The notes under the pieces: model-generated | Databases searched by the model: none | Told to the model about the DNA's origin: nothing | What the model saw: only the letters and a program-made list of their open reading frames with translations | Source: Chromera velia | Lineage: Eukaryota; Sar; Chromeraceae | Assembly: GCA_018398765.1 (NCBI GenBank) | Contig: JAHBMJ010005725.1 | Coordinates: 1 to 46,318, forward strand | Direction of reading: 5' to 3' | Length of the DNA: 46,318 nt | Part shown: positions 1 through 11,231 of the stretch, one piece after another | How the letters are laid out: each line of letters opens with the position of its first letter | Numbering within the stretch: the stretch's first letter is position 1 | Position numbers and translations under genes: made by a program

Positions 1-480
1 GGGGGGAAGAGAAAGAGAAAGAAAGAGAGAGAGAGAGAAAGAGAAAGAGAGAAAGAACGATTCGGCGTGGGGCAAGAAGGAAAAAGCAGCGAAACAGAAT
101 CGTCGCTTAAGAGGTTTTCCGACCTTTTTCTCTCGGGTTTCTCTCTCCGTAACTCTCGCTCTCTCTTCCGACTTCCTTCTTGTTCTTCCTTCCGTCAAGC
201 CATGTTTCTCTTCTTCACATTTCTTTCTGCCTCTTCGCATTTTTTCCCTGTTCTTTTCAACGAATACATTTTTCTTTCTTCACATCTCCTTCCTTTCTAC
301 GCACTTCTTTTTGTCTCTTCACATATTTTTCTTTTTCTTCGCATTTCTGCATATTAACATCAGTGTGTGTATTTCGTTTCTCTTCGTGTTTCTTTTTCTT
401 TCTCTGCATTTCATTTCTTCTCTTCTGACGGCTTTTCCTTTTTTCTGCATTTTTGTTGCTGTCAGCTCGGTTTTCTTTTC
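1..480. repeat. GA microsatellite and pyrimidine-rich tract
   Basis: Bases 1-55 are almost pure GA repeats. About 115-480 is strongly T/C-rich on the plus strand, with many CTT and TTTCTT runs. On the minus strand, where the transporter gene lies, this is a purine-rich stretch with no recognisable coding segment. It is probably intron DNA of that gene. Long open frames across it are a by-product of base bias. Confidence 0.6.
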
Positions 481-649
481 TCATACAGGAAAGAATCTGA
501 CCGCAGAACTGAAATCTTTACTCGGAAAGAATCTCGGAGGGGGCAGACACAGCCGGTCTGGCAATGGCGGGAGTGGAAAAGAGGCGATCGAGAGAATGTG
601 AGGATGGCAAATGAAAAACAAAGCGCTTGAAGAGAAAGAAAACCGACCC

Positions 650-2953
650 TCCACATGAGCAGGTAACTCTCTGTCAACGTCTCAGGTTCCCCTCCTCCCC
701 CGGAACTTTCTTTTCCCTTTTCTGCCCTGTCCAACTCTGTGCCATGTGCAGCCACCGCAGCCATCTCGACTCCGAGGTATCCATTCTTCTCTTTCTCTCC
801 CCCCCGGGGCCTTCTCCCCCCCCTGCCAGGAGAACCCCCCCTCTCTCGCCCCATGCCTGCCTCCGCTTTCTCCGGACTCCCTCCTTCAAGTTCCTCTCCA
901 ATGAGAGCGGGTGAACTGTCGGAAGGCGAGCTGCCCTCCTCGCTCTTGAAAGCCCAAACCGCCAACGTCACCACCAAAAAAACAAATGCCCAAAACCTGC
1001 CGCAACGTAAAAGAGAGAACGAGACACAAAGAGCGGAATCCAAAGGAAGAGGCTCTTCTTGTGAGTAGGGAAAGCACAAGAGAGAGGGCGAGATCGAAAC
1101 AAGCAGAACAAGAGAAGGGAAGGCCGGAAAGGACCGAAAGAGAGAAAGAGGCAGGAAGAAAAGAAAGCGAAGACTTACAAAAGAAAACTGGGGAGGTCGA
1201 CCAGACCGCTGTCGCGTGCGTCTTCCTTCCTCCTCAGATACTTGTTGCATACCTCTGCAGACAGACAGAACACAACCGCAAACAAAGTGCTTCTGTGAAG
1301 AGTTGCAAGCATAACTCAACACTTCCCGCCAGCCGCGCAGCTGTTTACTCGATTCCTTCTTCGCTTCCCTCAAGCAGGACTCAACAGAAAGAAAGAGATG
1401 GGACGAAAAGTTCCGACAACGCTCAGTTGCCTCTTCATGAAAAGAAGGCAAGCAGAGGAAAGAAAAAAAGAGGCCGCCCAGCAACAACAACAACATAAAC
1501 CCACCCGCCCACCCACCCACCCACCAGGACTGTTCAGAGCTAAGAAGCCCACATATGAGACAAAGTACCCCAGCGTTTGCCCGAAGGTGTTGCAAGTGGA
1601 TGCATACCTGCAATGTATGCACACGCAAACAGACACAAACACACAAGGTGCTGGTGAAAGAGAGGCGTTCCATTGCGGCAAAATAGGGAGAAGGAAAAGA
1701 AGACTCACAAGGGCAGAAGAAAAGAAAGTGGACAGATTGGCAAGCACATGCGGAGGCAGGGAAGCAGGTAGTCGCTGAGGCCCCCCAACCGGCCCACCCT
1801 CTGTTCTTCTGTGACAGCATAGTGATTGCCCATCCGTCCACTGCGATGTCCTGGGTGGCCATGAGGAAGTACAGGGAGAAGAAGTACGCGCAAACCGCGT
1901 AGATGTTCACATGATGCCCCGATGCTTCACCGCTCCCGTCCCCCTTCAGTCCCTCAGCCAGGGCCGATGAGCCGCCCGTGTCGCCCGAGCTCTGAACAGC
2001 CCCCCCCATCCACTCGTCGAGGAACCCTGGCAGGCCGCCAATGAAAAGAACCAGGGAGGTGACAAGCTGCAAGAGGAAGAGGGGTGGAGGATTCGCGGAA
2101 GGGAAGGGAAGTTCAGTTTCAGAGACAGTCGAAGGTTTGGCAAGAGACACACGAGAAAAGATCGAAAAAGGCAGGCTTGCATTGCGACATCGAAGAGAAA
2201 CTTGCAAAGACCCCACGTGAGGGTGATACCGACTGGAAGAAAGCACGAAGAGGTGAAACCCAGTCTGTCTTGGACACAGAGGTTCAAGAATTATGCGGGA
2301 ATAAATCATATGAAATGACCGGCCTGCGTCGGGACAAGCCACGACTTCCTTCTGCCCATTGACGGCAAGTAGAGACAGTCGACGATTGGGGCCCAGAGAA
2401 GCTTCAGACTGCATGCATGCGCGTGGGGGATCGGGTGCATTCGAAATAAATAAATAAATAAAGAAAGAAAGAAAGAAAGGGGGCCGGCGCGAGGCGGGCA
2501 TGAGGACGACAGGAATGGGAAGGAAAAAGAGGCACAGGAGGGTCACGGTTTAGACAGACCGGGTTGGGTGTTAGGGGGGAACCCGCAAAGGAAAAACAGA
2601 GAGAGCTACACCGGGACAAAAATTGTGGAAAGGGGAAGACGTGTGTACCTGAAGGGCATAGAGCACAGCGACAGCACTCCTTGCTGGGCGTAGGAGATCC
2701 TCTCTTGCAGAAGAAAAGGGACTGCTGCGCTTAGACCGAGGGGGATGCCCTGAAGGGTGTAGAGGAGGGATAGCAACGCGATGTTTCCGGCGTCTCCTCC
2801 GACTAGGCCCTCATTTCCTTTCGGCCCGTCTCCCTGCATATCCCCTCCAGTCTCAGAAAGTTCAGAAACAAGTCTCTCTCCTTGTATGCTCTGGGGAGAC
2901 GAAGGGGACACTCCTCGCACACCGGCCTTCTTGCCGCCCTTCCGTCTTTGCAT
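650..2953 (-). CDS. Acetyl-CoA transporter, SLC33A1/AT-1 family (5' part, spliced)
   Basis: This family is a multi-pass membrane carrier that moves acetyl-CoA into the ER/Golgi lumen in animals; apicomplexans have a homologue. Four exons can be read. Exon 1 (2953 to 2649) starts with a polar N-terminus and holds the first membrane segment with [17 protein letters not shown]; it ends at CTTCAG|GTACAC. Exon 2 (2066 to 1798) follows a TTGCAG acceptor and carries [18 protein letters not shown], the family hallmark. Exon 3 (1607 to about 1522) starts after ATTGCAG and encodes [15 protein letters not shown], joining exon 2 in phase. Exon 4 (1010 to about 650) has the [16 protein letters not shown] membrane segment, an acidic Gly-rich loop and ESYLLMW. 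The later membrane segments are not here and must lie off the left edge. Oddity: the conserved stretch around KLLWAPLVD and GRRKSW, expected between exons 1 and 2, was not found between 2067 and 2648. The family call is sure; exon ends of 3 and 4 are approximate. Confidence 0.85.
2446..2480. repeat. AAAT/GAAA microsatellite
   Basis: Short runs of AAAT then GAAA lie inside the first intron of the transporter gene. Confidence 0.8.
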
Positions 2954-3544
2954 TGCTCCGACTGACAGTCTAAACCAGAATCAGTCTGACTAAACAGTGG
3001 ATGCCCGTCTACGCACCCTCGTTGTGAAGTCTGAAAGGAAAGGCCACTCGATCATCAACGGGCAAGTGGGAAAGCGATCGAGGACTTTCTGCAATTGATT
3101 GAGAGCAGAGAGCTACGATAATGCATGTAAAGACTCACATGAATTGATGTACCAGATATCGTATGTATTGGCCGAGACTTGGCCGGCAGTCGTTAACTTT
3201 CGTTTGATCGAATCCATCGAATGAAGTGGCAATATGCATGCATGGCCCCGGAAAGCGAAGCGGGGGGCACTTGCAATTTTTTTGCGCGGCAACTTGCCGA
3301 TAGCTGCATGCGCGTAAATCCGTCCGATCCAGCAATACGTAGACCATGCCAAAATACGGGATTTTGACACTCATGAGTACACGTGAAAATAGTTATGAAA
3401 AATGCATGAAGATATGTGAAAAAAGAAAAAATGTGAAAGAAGTCTTTTAAAGATGTTGATTTAACTAATTTAGGGGGCAAAAGAGTTTAAATTATTTTTT
3501 TTATTATAATGTATGTTTAAGAAAATGTAATGTTATTAAATATT
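2954..3544. other. Upstream region of the transporter gene
   Basis: This is the likely 5' UTR and promoter of the minus-strand transporter, up to the outer retroelement. It is GC-moderate near the gene and becomes AT-rich after about 3400. TGCATG/GCATGC motifs recur at about 3122, 3236 and 3305. Short open frames here have no recognisable content, and I see no gene. Confidence 0.5.
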
Positions 3545-3551
3545 ATAGACG

Positions 3552-3869
3552 TCAGATTTCCTCCTAGATTAAGAACGTAGTCTAGTTGGAGACTTATCAT
3601 ACCTTACCTCCTTAGATCTGTCAGTCAGAGTTCACTTCTAAGGACTCCATTCAAGCGATACAGGTGGACGAAGACTATACGGCATGCTTCTATTTATTTC
3701 TGTATTGCAAGTCTATTATTTCTTTCTCTGTATTGTCAGTCTGTCACTTAATTCTCTTAGTACACTTAATTAATGCCGGCCGGGCTTAGTATTGTAAAAT
3801 TAGTTTCCCAGTTCCAGTTCTAGCAAGTTTGGCGGGTGATCAAGTCGCCGTACAAGCCACAACGTAACG
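3552..3869 (-). repeat. 3' LTR of outer Ty3 element
   Basis: This matches 20904-21221 along its full 318 bases in the same orientation. The inner edge abuts a G-rich polypurine tract (about 3870-3890, read on the minus strand). The outer edge abuts the ATAGACG repeat. Confidence 0.9.
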
Positions 3870-4068
3870 TGCCTTCTCCCCCCCCCATGGCTTGTGCGCC
3901 TCACTCAGGCCGAAGCATGGAAATTGGCAATCGCTTGTTTTGCATTCTTCAATGATGACAGGGGCTCCCATCATGTATCTTCCAATAGATATCCCCTCCA
4001 GAGAACCTTGTACTGCTTGGCCTTACCCCTCCCTCGGACTGCAAGGATTTTCTCGACTCCATACTCCT
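3870..4068 (-). pseudogene. Chromodomain end of outer Ty3 integrase (fossil)
   Basis: On the minus strand this piece reads as a chromodomain: a VEKILAVRGRG start, then QYKVLWRGYL, a WEP motif and a closing helix with LKNAKQAIANF. Chromoviruses carry such a domain at the C-terminus of integrase, where it is thought to steer insertion to marked chromatin. It is followed by the polypurine tract and the 3' LTR. The Copia element was inserted just upstream of it. Confidence 0.8.
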
Positions 4069-4073
4069 CCTCG

Positions 4074-4568
4074 TATGACGGTACGCTATATACTTAGCTA
4101 GGGAACGGCCAAGTACATAGACTTGAACAGAACAGAACAAACAGGAAAGTCTGAACCTACCAGACAGCAAAGTTCTTCAGTCTTCTCAACTCCATCTTCT
4201 AGCAACAGTCAAGATGTTTACTGGAGACGGCAGTGCATTGACAGCGATTCCGTCACTGCTTCAACATAAGAAACTGCACGACCCACGCCCGCGTACCAGT
4301 GTGTGTCTGACTGATTAAACTGCCATCCTAATAGTATCACTTTCAACCACTGACAGACTGATCGCACTCACAGTTTCCTTCAATCACAGGAGCTCATATT
4401 CAAGCCCGACTTAAGTATCACTGGCGCATGCATTCAATTCGAGTCTGAACAATTTGAAAGAATGATGCATTCAGTTTGACGCATGCATGCAGGCCTCAGC
4501 CCACTAAAGGTCCGCGCGGCCCGCCCAGTGCACCTCGACATGCTGCCCCGCATGCACTTTCTCTCACA
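4074..4568 (-). repeat. 3' LTR of Copia-1
   Basis: 495 bases, matching 9878-10350 apart from scattered substitutions and two short gaps. It is flanked outside by the CCTCG target duplication. Confidence 0.92.
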
Positions 4569-4679
4569 GATCACCCCCTATCTGAACTGCAAACGCGAGC
4601 AGGGAAGACACACTGAAAGAGAAGAAACTCGGAAACACTTAACTGCAACGAAGGAACTTCGTCTGTTTGTCTGTACGCA

Positions 4680-7600
4680 TGGAACCTGACTGAACCCACT
4701 TCACCTTCGCCCCCAACTCCGCAAGGTTCTCCAACACATACTCCAACTCACCCTGCATGCGAGGTTCACTCTTACACTGCTTGCTACTCAATTGAAACAT
4801 CAACGGCTGCGAGTCAGTCACAACAACAAGAGGAGGCATCTTTCCCCACAACTTTCTGACTAAGTGAGCGATCGACCAAGAGGACTTGACTGTATCACGC
4901 ATGGCAAGCAACTCAGCTGAAGTCGTTGACCCCAGCTTTCTTGCCAGCTTCTTGCTGAGCTAAAACACGGTATTGTCCTCGTTTATCTTCTCAAGATTCG
5001 CAATCTCACTTTCATCCACCAACTGCATCTCAATTCCCAACCTCCCTTCCTTCTTTGCTAACTCATAACTCGCATCCCCCCAAACTAACAGACAGGGGAC
5101 AGAAGAAACAGAAGAGAGACACAGTGGACGAACAGTCTCTCTGGTATGCCAGAGAGCCTTCTCTGTCGCAAGAACAGACGAACAGGATGGACGAGAGTTC
5201 GAGTGAGACAGGTGAGAAAAGAGAAAGGACAGAGAGGGTTGGGTCTTAACCGCCCATCCCAAACAACCAACATTCTTCTGCTGTTCAGCCTGCAGAGACA
5301 GATCCACATCCTTCTCCTCAGGCAGTAAAAGGTCCTTCTCTGTCAACGGCTTTCTTGCTTTCTCACTCACACCCTCAGACATCCCTTGAATGTAACTTGA
5401 CTGATCGAGTAACATCTCACCTGGACGCATACGAATGGACATACCAACGTACAGATGTAACTCTCCATTGTCCATTCTTTCTGGCTTATCAATATCGAAC
5501 AACCCCTGAATCCCCTTGACATCTTCATCGACAGAAGGAGAAAACAGAAAAAGATCGTCGACATGCATAACAAGCAACGCAACAGGCTCTCCCTTCCGAT
5601 TTCTTCTGACCAGAATAGATTCCGAGATCTCAGTCCACCCCAATGAACGCACCTTCTTCTTGAAGTAGGAGGTGTACACCTTTGGAGCATCCTTCAGGCC
5701 GTACACAGCCTTTTGGATGCGAATGAACACACCCGCACGGAGTCCTGGATAGACCTCCACAGGGAGGTTAGAAGGGAGACGCAGCCACACAGCGTCCTTT
5801 ATGGGGGCCTGGAGAAATGCCGTCGAGACATCCATTTTGACGGCCTACAGTCTGCGAGAGACTGCCCATAGAAACGTAACTCTGGCGAGGCTAGGGTCTG
5901 CTGTACCGGAGTAAGTCTCCAACATTCCTCAATCACGCGAGTCCTGAAACCCCCTTGCCACAAGACGGGACTTAGCAACTCGCTTTCCGTCTTTCAGCTT
6001 CCACGTTCGAACCCAACGGAGAGAGACGGCTTTCACTCCCTGCTTAGTCTACAACGTCTGAGAGGAAAGATCAAACACAGAGCACAAACACCACCTGGTA
6101 AGCTCTTTCCGAAAGGACTCTTTGAACAAGCCCTGAGCTACCTCTTCTTCAGTGGCAATGATGTGACCTTTCGCATCATTCTCTCTCTGCAACAGCTTTC
6201 GTGCCTTCTCAGCCTTCATCACTGCATATGCGATCTCTAAATAGCTGTCAAACGCTTTTGCAATGCGGGCTTCCTTCAACTCTCTCCTTTTCTTCCTTCT
6301 CTCCCTCACATGTCTCTTCCTCTGACTCTTTGACATCTCAGACCACCTAACAAACTCGGCAGTCACAGCTTCCTCTGCGGCTTGCTCAACAACGATATCA
6401 ACGTCCACAGGGATCTCACTGTCAGGGACAGGAGAGACAGGAGGGTCTGAGGAATCAGGAGACGGAGGGGCCTACTCAGCTAGTCTGTCGAAAACAGACT
6501 GGGGAAGACGACCATCAGGAGAGATCTCAAATCTTTCCACAATGTCTTTCTGTTTCACCTTTTCAAGCTCAACAGGATGGAACACACCATCATCCCCCTC
6601 TCTCGACCGAGCAGCAGTAATGCCATACGTCTGCTTTGCCCCTTCCCTCACAACCTGTCCAGGAAACAGAGCACCCCCCGACTAACGAGCCAGAACACCT
6701 CGGAGGGGTGGGGCATGAACGCCACCAGGTGACGGGGGAAGGCGATTGCTTGGCTCTGCAACGCCGTCATCGGAAGGATCACCCCCGATTTCAGCTTCCG
6801 CATCTGATTGATTGTCCTCCTCCCCCCAACTAACCCAAACCGAACCTCTTCCAATAACGGAATCACTCTCCCTCTCCGCAACTACGTCGCTCCTGCCGTC
6901 TTTATCAAAGTCAATTCGCTCGACCCCCAGCCACGACTCCAACTGAATGTGCATCGGATGCACACGCAGAGCTCTCCACTGTCCCCCCCGCCGAAGCAAG
7001 ACAGAGACAGACTGTGGGCTAATAACCCTCCCGAACAGAGCACGCTCGCTCTTTTCAAAGGGCCCACCAGCAATAAAATTCTGCTGGCGGGAAGGGTCTG
7101 CCAAGTGAACAACATCCCCCGTAGCAACAGGAGGGACACCCGACCTCTTGCCAAACAAAGAACAGTTCGGTGAACGGCTAGTCGAAGCATGAACGACCTC
7201 ATTCAACGCATTTACAACACCAGAGATAAAAACAGGCCAGACATAAAAAGGGAGAGAACGTTGCAAAAGCAGCTTGTTCAAAAGAGAAAAGAACTCATCA
7301 TTCACTCTTTCAACTATCGCCTGCACTTCAGGAGTGCGGGGCGGATCAAACTCAGTGTGAATGCCTTCTCTTTGATAAAAAGAACGATACTGCTCGCAAA
7401 TAAACTCGCCTCCGTTGTCCGAATGGACAATCTTTGGCTTCCCTTTCCCAGCCCTCTCCCACCTGCGCGTCCAAGCAACCAGATGGGCCAGCGCGCGATC
7501 CTTGGAGCGACAACACCAGAAGGACTTGCGCCGTGTGTGGAAATCAACGATCACCGACACATAGCGCACCCCCCCGATGCCTTTCCTCTTCATGTCCTTC

Positions 7601-8616
7601 AGATCGTGGTAGATGTCAGCATTGAAGCTTCCCTCCGGACCCTCGGACTCTCGCTCCCCCTCTTCGCCTCCGTCAACTGGAGGTTCCTCGCGCGGCTTGG
7701 AGATACGCTTTCGCGTCCCCGCAGTAGAACCTCGACGCTTCAACTTTCTGCGTCGGAAGTTAACTTCCCGATACGCTTTGCACGTGTCTCGTACCTTTCG
7801 GCACTCCCCAACAGAATACGGCACACCTATCTCCTTCTCCTTTAAGGTAGCCTCCAGGCGCTGCCCAGTGGTATGCCCTAAACAGGAGTGTAGAACGTGG
7901 AGCAGATGCGCTTTGTTCTCTTCTGACAGATCAGACTGTCCAGAGAGAGCAGACTTTGACAGGGAAAACGTAGAAACAGGGGGACAAACACAAGAAGCCG
8001 CAATGGCCTCTTTGTTCTGAGCAAGACGGAGCACAGGAACGCTGCCCGTCTGATCAATGGGAGCTCGGAACCATCTCCCATGAATGTTCCGCAAACGCAC
8101 CCAACTAGAGTCGGAATCATCATCAGACGAATCCTCCCCCTTCAAGTGCAACTTCTTCTTTACGCATGGCAACAGTGCACGACCGATTAACTTATCAATA
8201 CACCCTTCCTCCGGAACGATGCGTACATTCCCCCCTTTATCCTCAAACGGAAGGTGGACTGTCTTGACCCCTCTCAGAGAGAGAGGAGCAGCATCAGAGG
8301 CAAGACAAAAATCAACCGACCGGTCTTCAGAAGAGACAACGAACTTCTCGAACGCAGGGGTAAAAAGACCTAACGAGCAACCGGAGTCAGTAATGCACTC
8401 CCCATCATCCCCCACCACGCCAACGAAACACTCGACAGGGGTCTTTGGGATAGAAACACAAACATCCTCCCACTCTGGCTCTTCACACCACCCACTCTGC
8501 TGCGCGTTACGCAAGGTTGCCCTTATAAAACGCTCTCTTCCAGCCTTTGACAAGACCCCTGCCCCCCCCCAGCGGCTGGACTGGGACTGGGAGGGGGTGG
8601 CCCAGGGGCCTTTCAA
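4680..8616 (-). pseudogene. Copia-1 pol (protease, integrase, RT, RNase H), fossil
   Basis: Read on the minus strand from 8616 downward. Protease lies near 8380-8420 with a TDSG active-site motif. The GAG-pre-integrase segment (about 7750-7930) has LHSCLGHTTGQRL. The integrase core (about 7150-7600) shows an Asp in VIVDFHTR, then HSDNGGEF and a later Glu in IVERVND, the DDE set. A Ser/Asp-rich linker follows (about 6050-6950). Reverse transcriptase (about 4960-5835) has MDVSTAFLQAP, KAVYGLKDAP and the catalytic HVDDLF. Ty1-type RNase H (about 4680-4910) has TDSQPLMFQL. Domain order and motifs are typical of Copia. Several breaks make it a dead copy. Confidence 0.85.
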
Positions 8617-9821
8617 AAATCCTCATCAGAGAAAGATCGCTCCCAATCCTCTCTGAGCTGGAACATAGTTCCCTTCTGCATAGGAATGTACTCACCTGCG
8701 GCTTTGGCCTGCTGCTGCTTCCTCTTGGGGTTCTTGGGGCAACACTTCATATAGTGCCCAACCATATCACAGCCCTCGAAGCTGCAGCGAACGTTGGCAG
8801 CCGGGCACCCCTTCTTAGGGTCGACGTGCTTCATGTGACCACAGTTGGGACACGGCCAAGTCTGGGAAGAACTCGCGGCATCCGACGCCGCTGCTCCAGA
8901 CTGGGACTCCTCACCCCCCTCACCTTGGAAAGACTTCTCCTTCCGGTTGCTCTTCTTCCCCCGACGACCCTTGCCTCGACCCTTCGGACGCTGCGAGCGA
9001 TCAGCTGCAGCGCCAAACTCATGGTTGCGCTTGGGGGGAGAAGAAGACGAACGACCATCAATAGGTTTAGTGATCTCGTAATCCTCAGTGGCGTCGACCG
9101 TCATGTCAACGTGCACAAGAATCTCGTCGTAGGTGAGCTCTGAAACCTTGTTCCCGGTCTTCAGAGAGGCCTTCTCAGTGGAATCGTTCCACTCGGACTT
9201 GGTGAGTATACTCTTCAATGCACGACGTTTGAGGTCGGCATCGGGCTTGTAACCCACAGCGCCACACTTGCGGATAGTGTCCTTTAACCGCTTCATGGCT
9301 TTGACGATGTCCTCTCTCCCATGCTGCCCTCTCTCCAGCTTCAGGAAGATGTCCTGCCAGGCATCTTTGTCTAGGGACTTGCATCTGGTGACCTCAACTG
9401 AGATGGCCTCCAGCAAATCTGCCTTCTCCTTTCCCTCACCAACAGAGAGGTGAACTTCCTCTTGAAGGGAAGGAAAGGCTTTGAACACACAAAGGAGGGC
9501 AAGGACCCAGAGGGCGACAACGTGCTCTTCTTTCTCCATAAAGGTCATGATGAACTTGGTGGTGAACTCGAAGGATCTTCGCCAGGTCTTGAAGTCCTTA
9601 GCGAAAGCAACACGGACTTTCTCCTCTTGAGACTTCCAGTCGTGAGAGGTCTTCAACTTGGAAACCCACGACAAATCTGGCAGCTTGATGGCAGCTGCGG
9701 AGGAAGTACTCGGTGCTGAATCGTTACCAGGCATGGTAGCAGATGCAGCAGCGAAAACAGGAGAGGAATGAGCAGAAGACATAGAAGAATCGGAACTAAG
9801 AGGCACAAATGAGTTCCGCAT
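8613..9821 (-). CDS. Copia-1 gag (402 residues, whole frame)
   Basis: This is the structural polyprotein of the Copia element. It has a Ser/Ala-rich N-terminus, a helical central region (about residues 45-250), then a basic Arg/Lys/Gly-rich stretch. Two zinc-binding clusters lie near the C-terminus: CPNCGHMKH followed by spaced Cys residues, and CSFEGCDMVGH ending in a double Cys. Both depart from the usual CX2CX4HX4C spacing. The start lies about 60 bases inside the 5' LTR, as expected for gag. Pol follows directly in another frame. Confidence 0.8.
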   Translation of the reverse strand: MRNSFVPLSSDSSMSSAHSSPVFAAASATMPGNDSAPSTSSAAAIKLPDLSWVSKLKTSHDWKSQEEKVRVAFAKDFKTWRRSFEFTTKFIMTFMEKEEHVVALWVLALLCVFKAFPSLQEEVHLSVGEGKEKADLLEAISVEVTRCKSLDKDAWQDIFLKLERGQHGREDIVKAMKRLKDTIRKCGAVGYKPDADLKRRALKSILTKSEWNDSTEKASLKTGNKVSELTYDEILVHVDMTVDATEDYEITKPIDGRSSSSPPKRNHEFGAAADRSQRPKGRGKGRRGKKSNRKEKSFQGEGGEESQSGAAASDAASSSQTWPCPNCGHMKHVDPKKGCPAANVRCSFEGCDMVGHYMKCCPKNPKRKQQQAKAAGEYIPMQKGTMFQLREDWERSFSDEDF

Positions 9822-9877
9822 TCACAGGAGAAAACCAAGCAAACGACGAACAAATGCGCTGCCTGGGAACACCAAAT

Positions 9878-10350
9878 TGTGACGGTACGCTATATACTTA
9901 GCTAGGGAACGGCCAAGTACATAGACTTAAACAGAACAGAACAAACAGGAAAGTCTGAACCTACCAGACAGCAAAGTTCTTCAGTCTTCTCGACTCCATC
10001 TTCTAGCAACAGTCAAGATGTTTACTGGAGACGGCAGTGCATTGACAGCGATTCCGTCACTGCTTTAACATGAGAAACTGCACGACCCACGCCTGTGCAC
10101 CAGTGTATGTTTGACTGATTGAACTGCCATCCTAATAGTATCACTCACTGACAGACTGATCGCACTCACAGTTTCCTTCAATCACAGGAGCTCACATTCA
10201 AGCTGGCGCATGCACTCAATTCGAGTCTGAACAATTTGAAAGAATGACGCATTCAGTTTGACGCACGCATGCAGGCCTCGGCCCACTAAAGGTCCGCGCG
10301 GCCCGCCCAGTGCACCTCGACATGCCGCCCCGCATGCACTTTCTCTCACA
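9878..10350 (-). repeat. 5' LTR of Copia-1
   Basis: 473 bases, beginning TGTGACGG and ending CTCTCACA, followed by the target duplication CCTCG. It is the partner of 4074-4568. Confidence 0.92.
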
Positions 10351-10579
10351 CCTCGGCCCAAGTGGGTATGCGGACAGATGGGGGGCGAGTCTCCCCACTC
10401 GGCTGACGGTAAGGCTTGCACAACGATGTGTCAAAGACCCAACGGGCTGGACAGACACTGGGACAGCCTCTAGCAGAGGCCTGAGACGTACAGGCAGACG
10501 CTGAACGTGACCCAATCGCATGCAAGAAACCTCGGCGGAAGACGGCACAAGCTGCCGTGCGGCAGGAGGGTTTCGGGAA

Positions 10580-11226
10580 AGAGCATCTACCACAATGTTT
10601 GTTCTCCCTGGGATGTACTTTGGAGTGATGCCGAGCTCTTACATGAACTCAATTCAGCGTCGGACTCACAGGGAGTAAAATTCGAACGATCGGTGGTTGA
10701 AATTTGTGAGGCTCTGGTGATCGGTCCATATTTCGGAGTCTGAAGACAGGAAGTGTCTCCACACCTTTATGAAATGCACAATCGCTAGAAATTCCAACTC
10801 TCGGACGGGGTACTTGGCTTCCGTGGATGTCAGACGGCGGGAGCCGAAAGCGAAGGGGCGGTATCTCCCAGTTGCGCAGTCCCTCTGGAGGGCAACAGCC
10901 CCAATGGCTCCTGCAGACTGCGACGCGTTGGGTACCAGAATGACTGGCTTGCTGGGATCGGGGAGGGCAAGGGTGGTGTGCTCCTGTACTGCCTTCTTTA
11001 GCTCAGCAAACGCACGCGACTGTGCAGTCTTCCGTTCGAAGGGCACGTTCTCCTGGAGGAGGAATGTGAGAGGCCCTGCAAGAAACGAGAACCTCGGGAC
11101 AAACCGCTAGTCTAAGACAAACCGGTGGAACCAATTGGCCAGTCCCAGAAACTGGCGTAGGGAAGTGCGGTCTGTGGGTTGTGCGAACTCAGTGAGCCCT
11201 AAGGCTTGCATTTTCTTATGGCTTGG
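10580..11226 (-). pseudogene. Outer Ty3 RNase H and end of RT (fossil)
   Basis: On the minus strand this holds the RT connection (about 11110-11226, with LRQFLGLANWFHRF) and Ty3 RNase H. RNase H motifs are PVILVPNASQSAGAIGA, YRPFAFGSRRLTSTEAKY, a DHQSL motif and an ADALSR-type ending near 10580. It is bounded on the right by the TIR element at 11232. The rest, to the Copia insertion at 10350, has no recognised domain. Confidence 0.8.
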
Positions 11227-11231
11227 TCGGA

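Larger units (their letters stand above)
4074..10350 (-). mobile_element. Copia (Ty1) retrotransposon inserted in the outer Ty3
   Basis: The LTRs are 4074-4568 and 9878-10350, beginning TGTGACGG and ending CTCTCACA in the better copy. The 5-base target duplication CCTCG lies at 4069-4073 and 10351-10355. Coding order on the minus strand is gag, protease, integrase, reverse transcriptase, RNase H; integrase before reverse transcriptase marks the Copia class. A sequence starting TGG just inside the 5' LTR (near 9876) suits a tRNA primer site, and a G-rich tract lies just inside the 3' LTR (about 4570-4580). LTRs differ at roughly 17 positions plus two short gaps, so it is younger than its host element. 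Gag looks whole; pol carries several breaks. Confidence 0.92.

Noticed and set aside
462-2546. Single 694-codon minus-strand frame as one protein
   Set aside because: It contains two true transporter exons, but the segments between them are intron sequence. Another true exon lies in a different frame, and splice sites explain the pattern.
3113-3480. Several overlapping minus-strand frames of 79-95 codons
   Set aside because: They overlap in different frames with no recognisable content, and the region is probably the transporter's upstream DNA.
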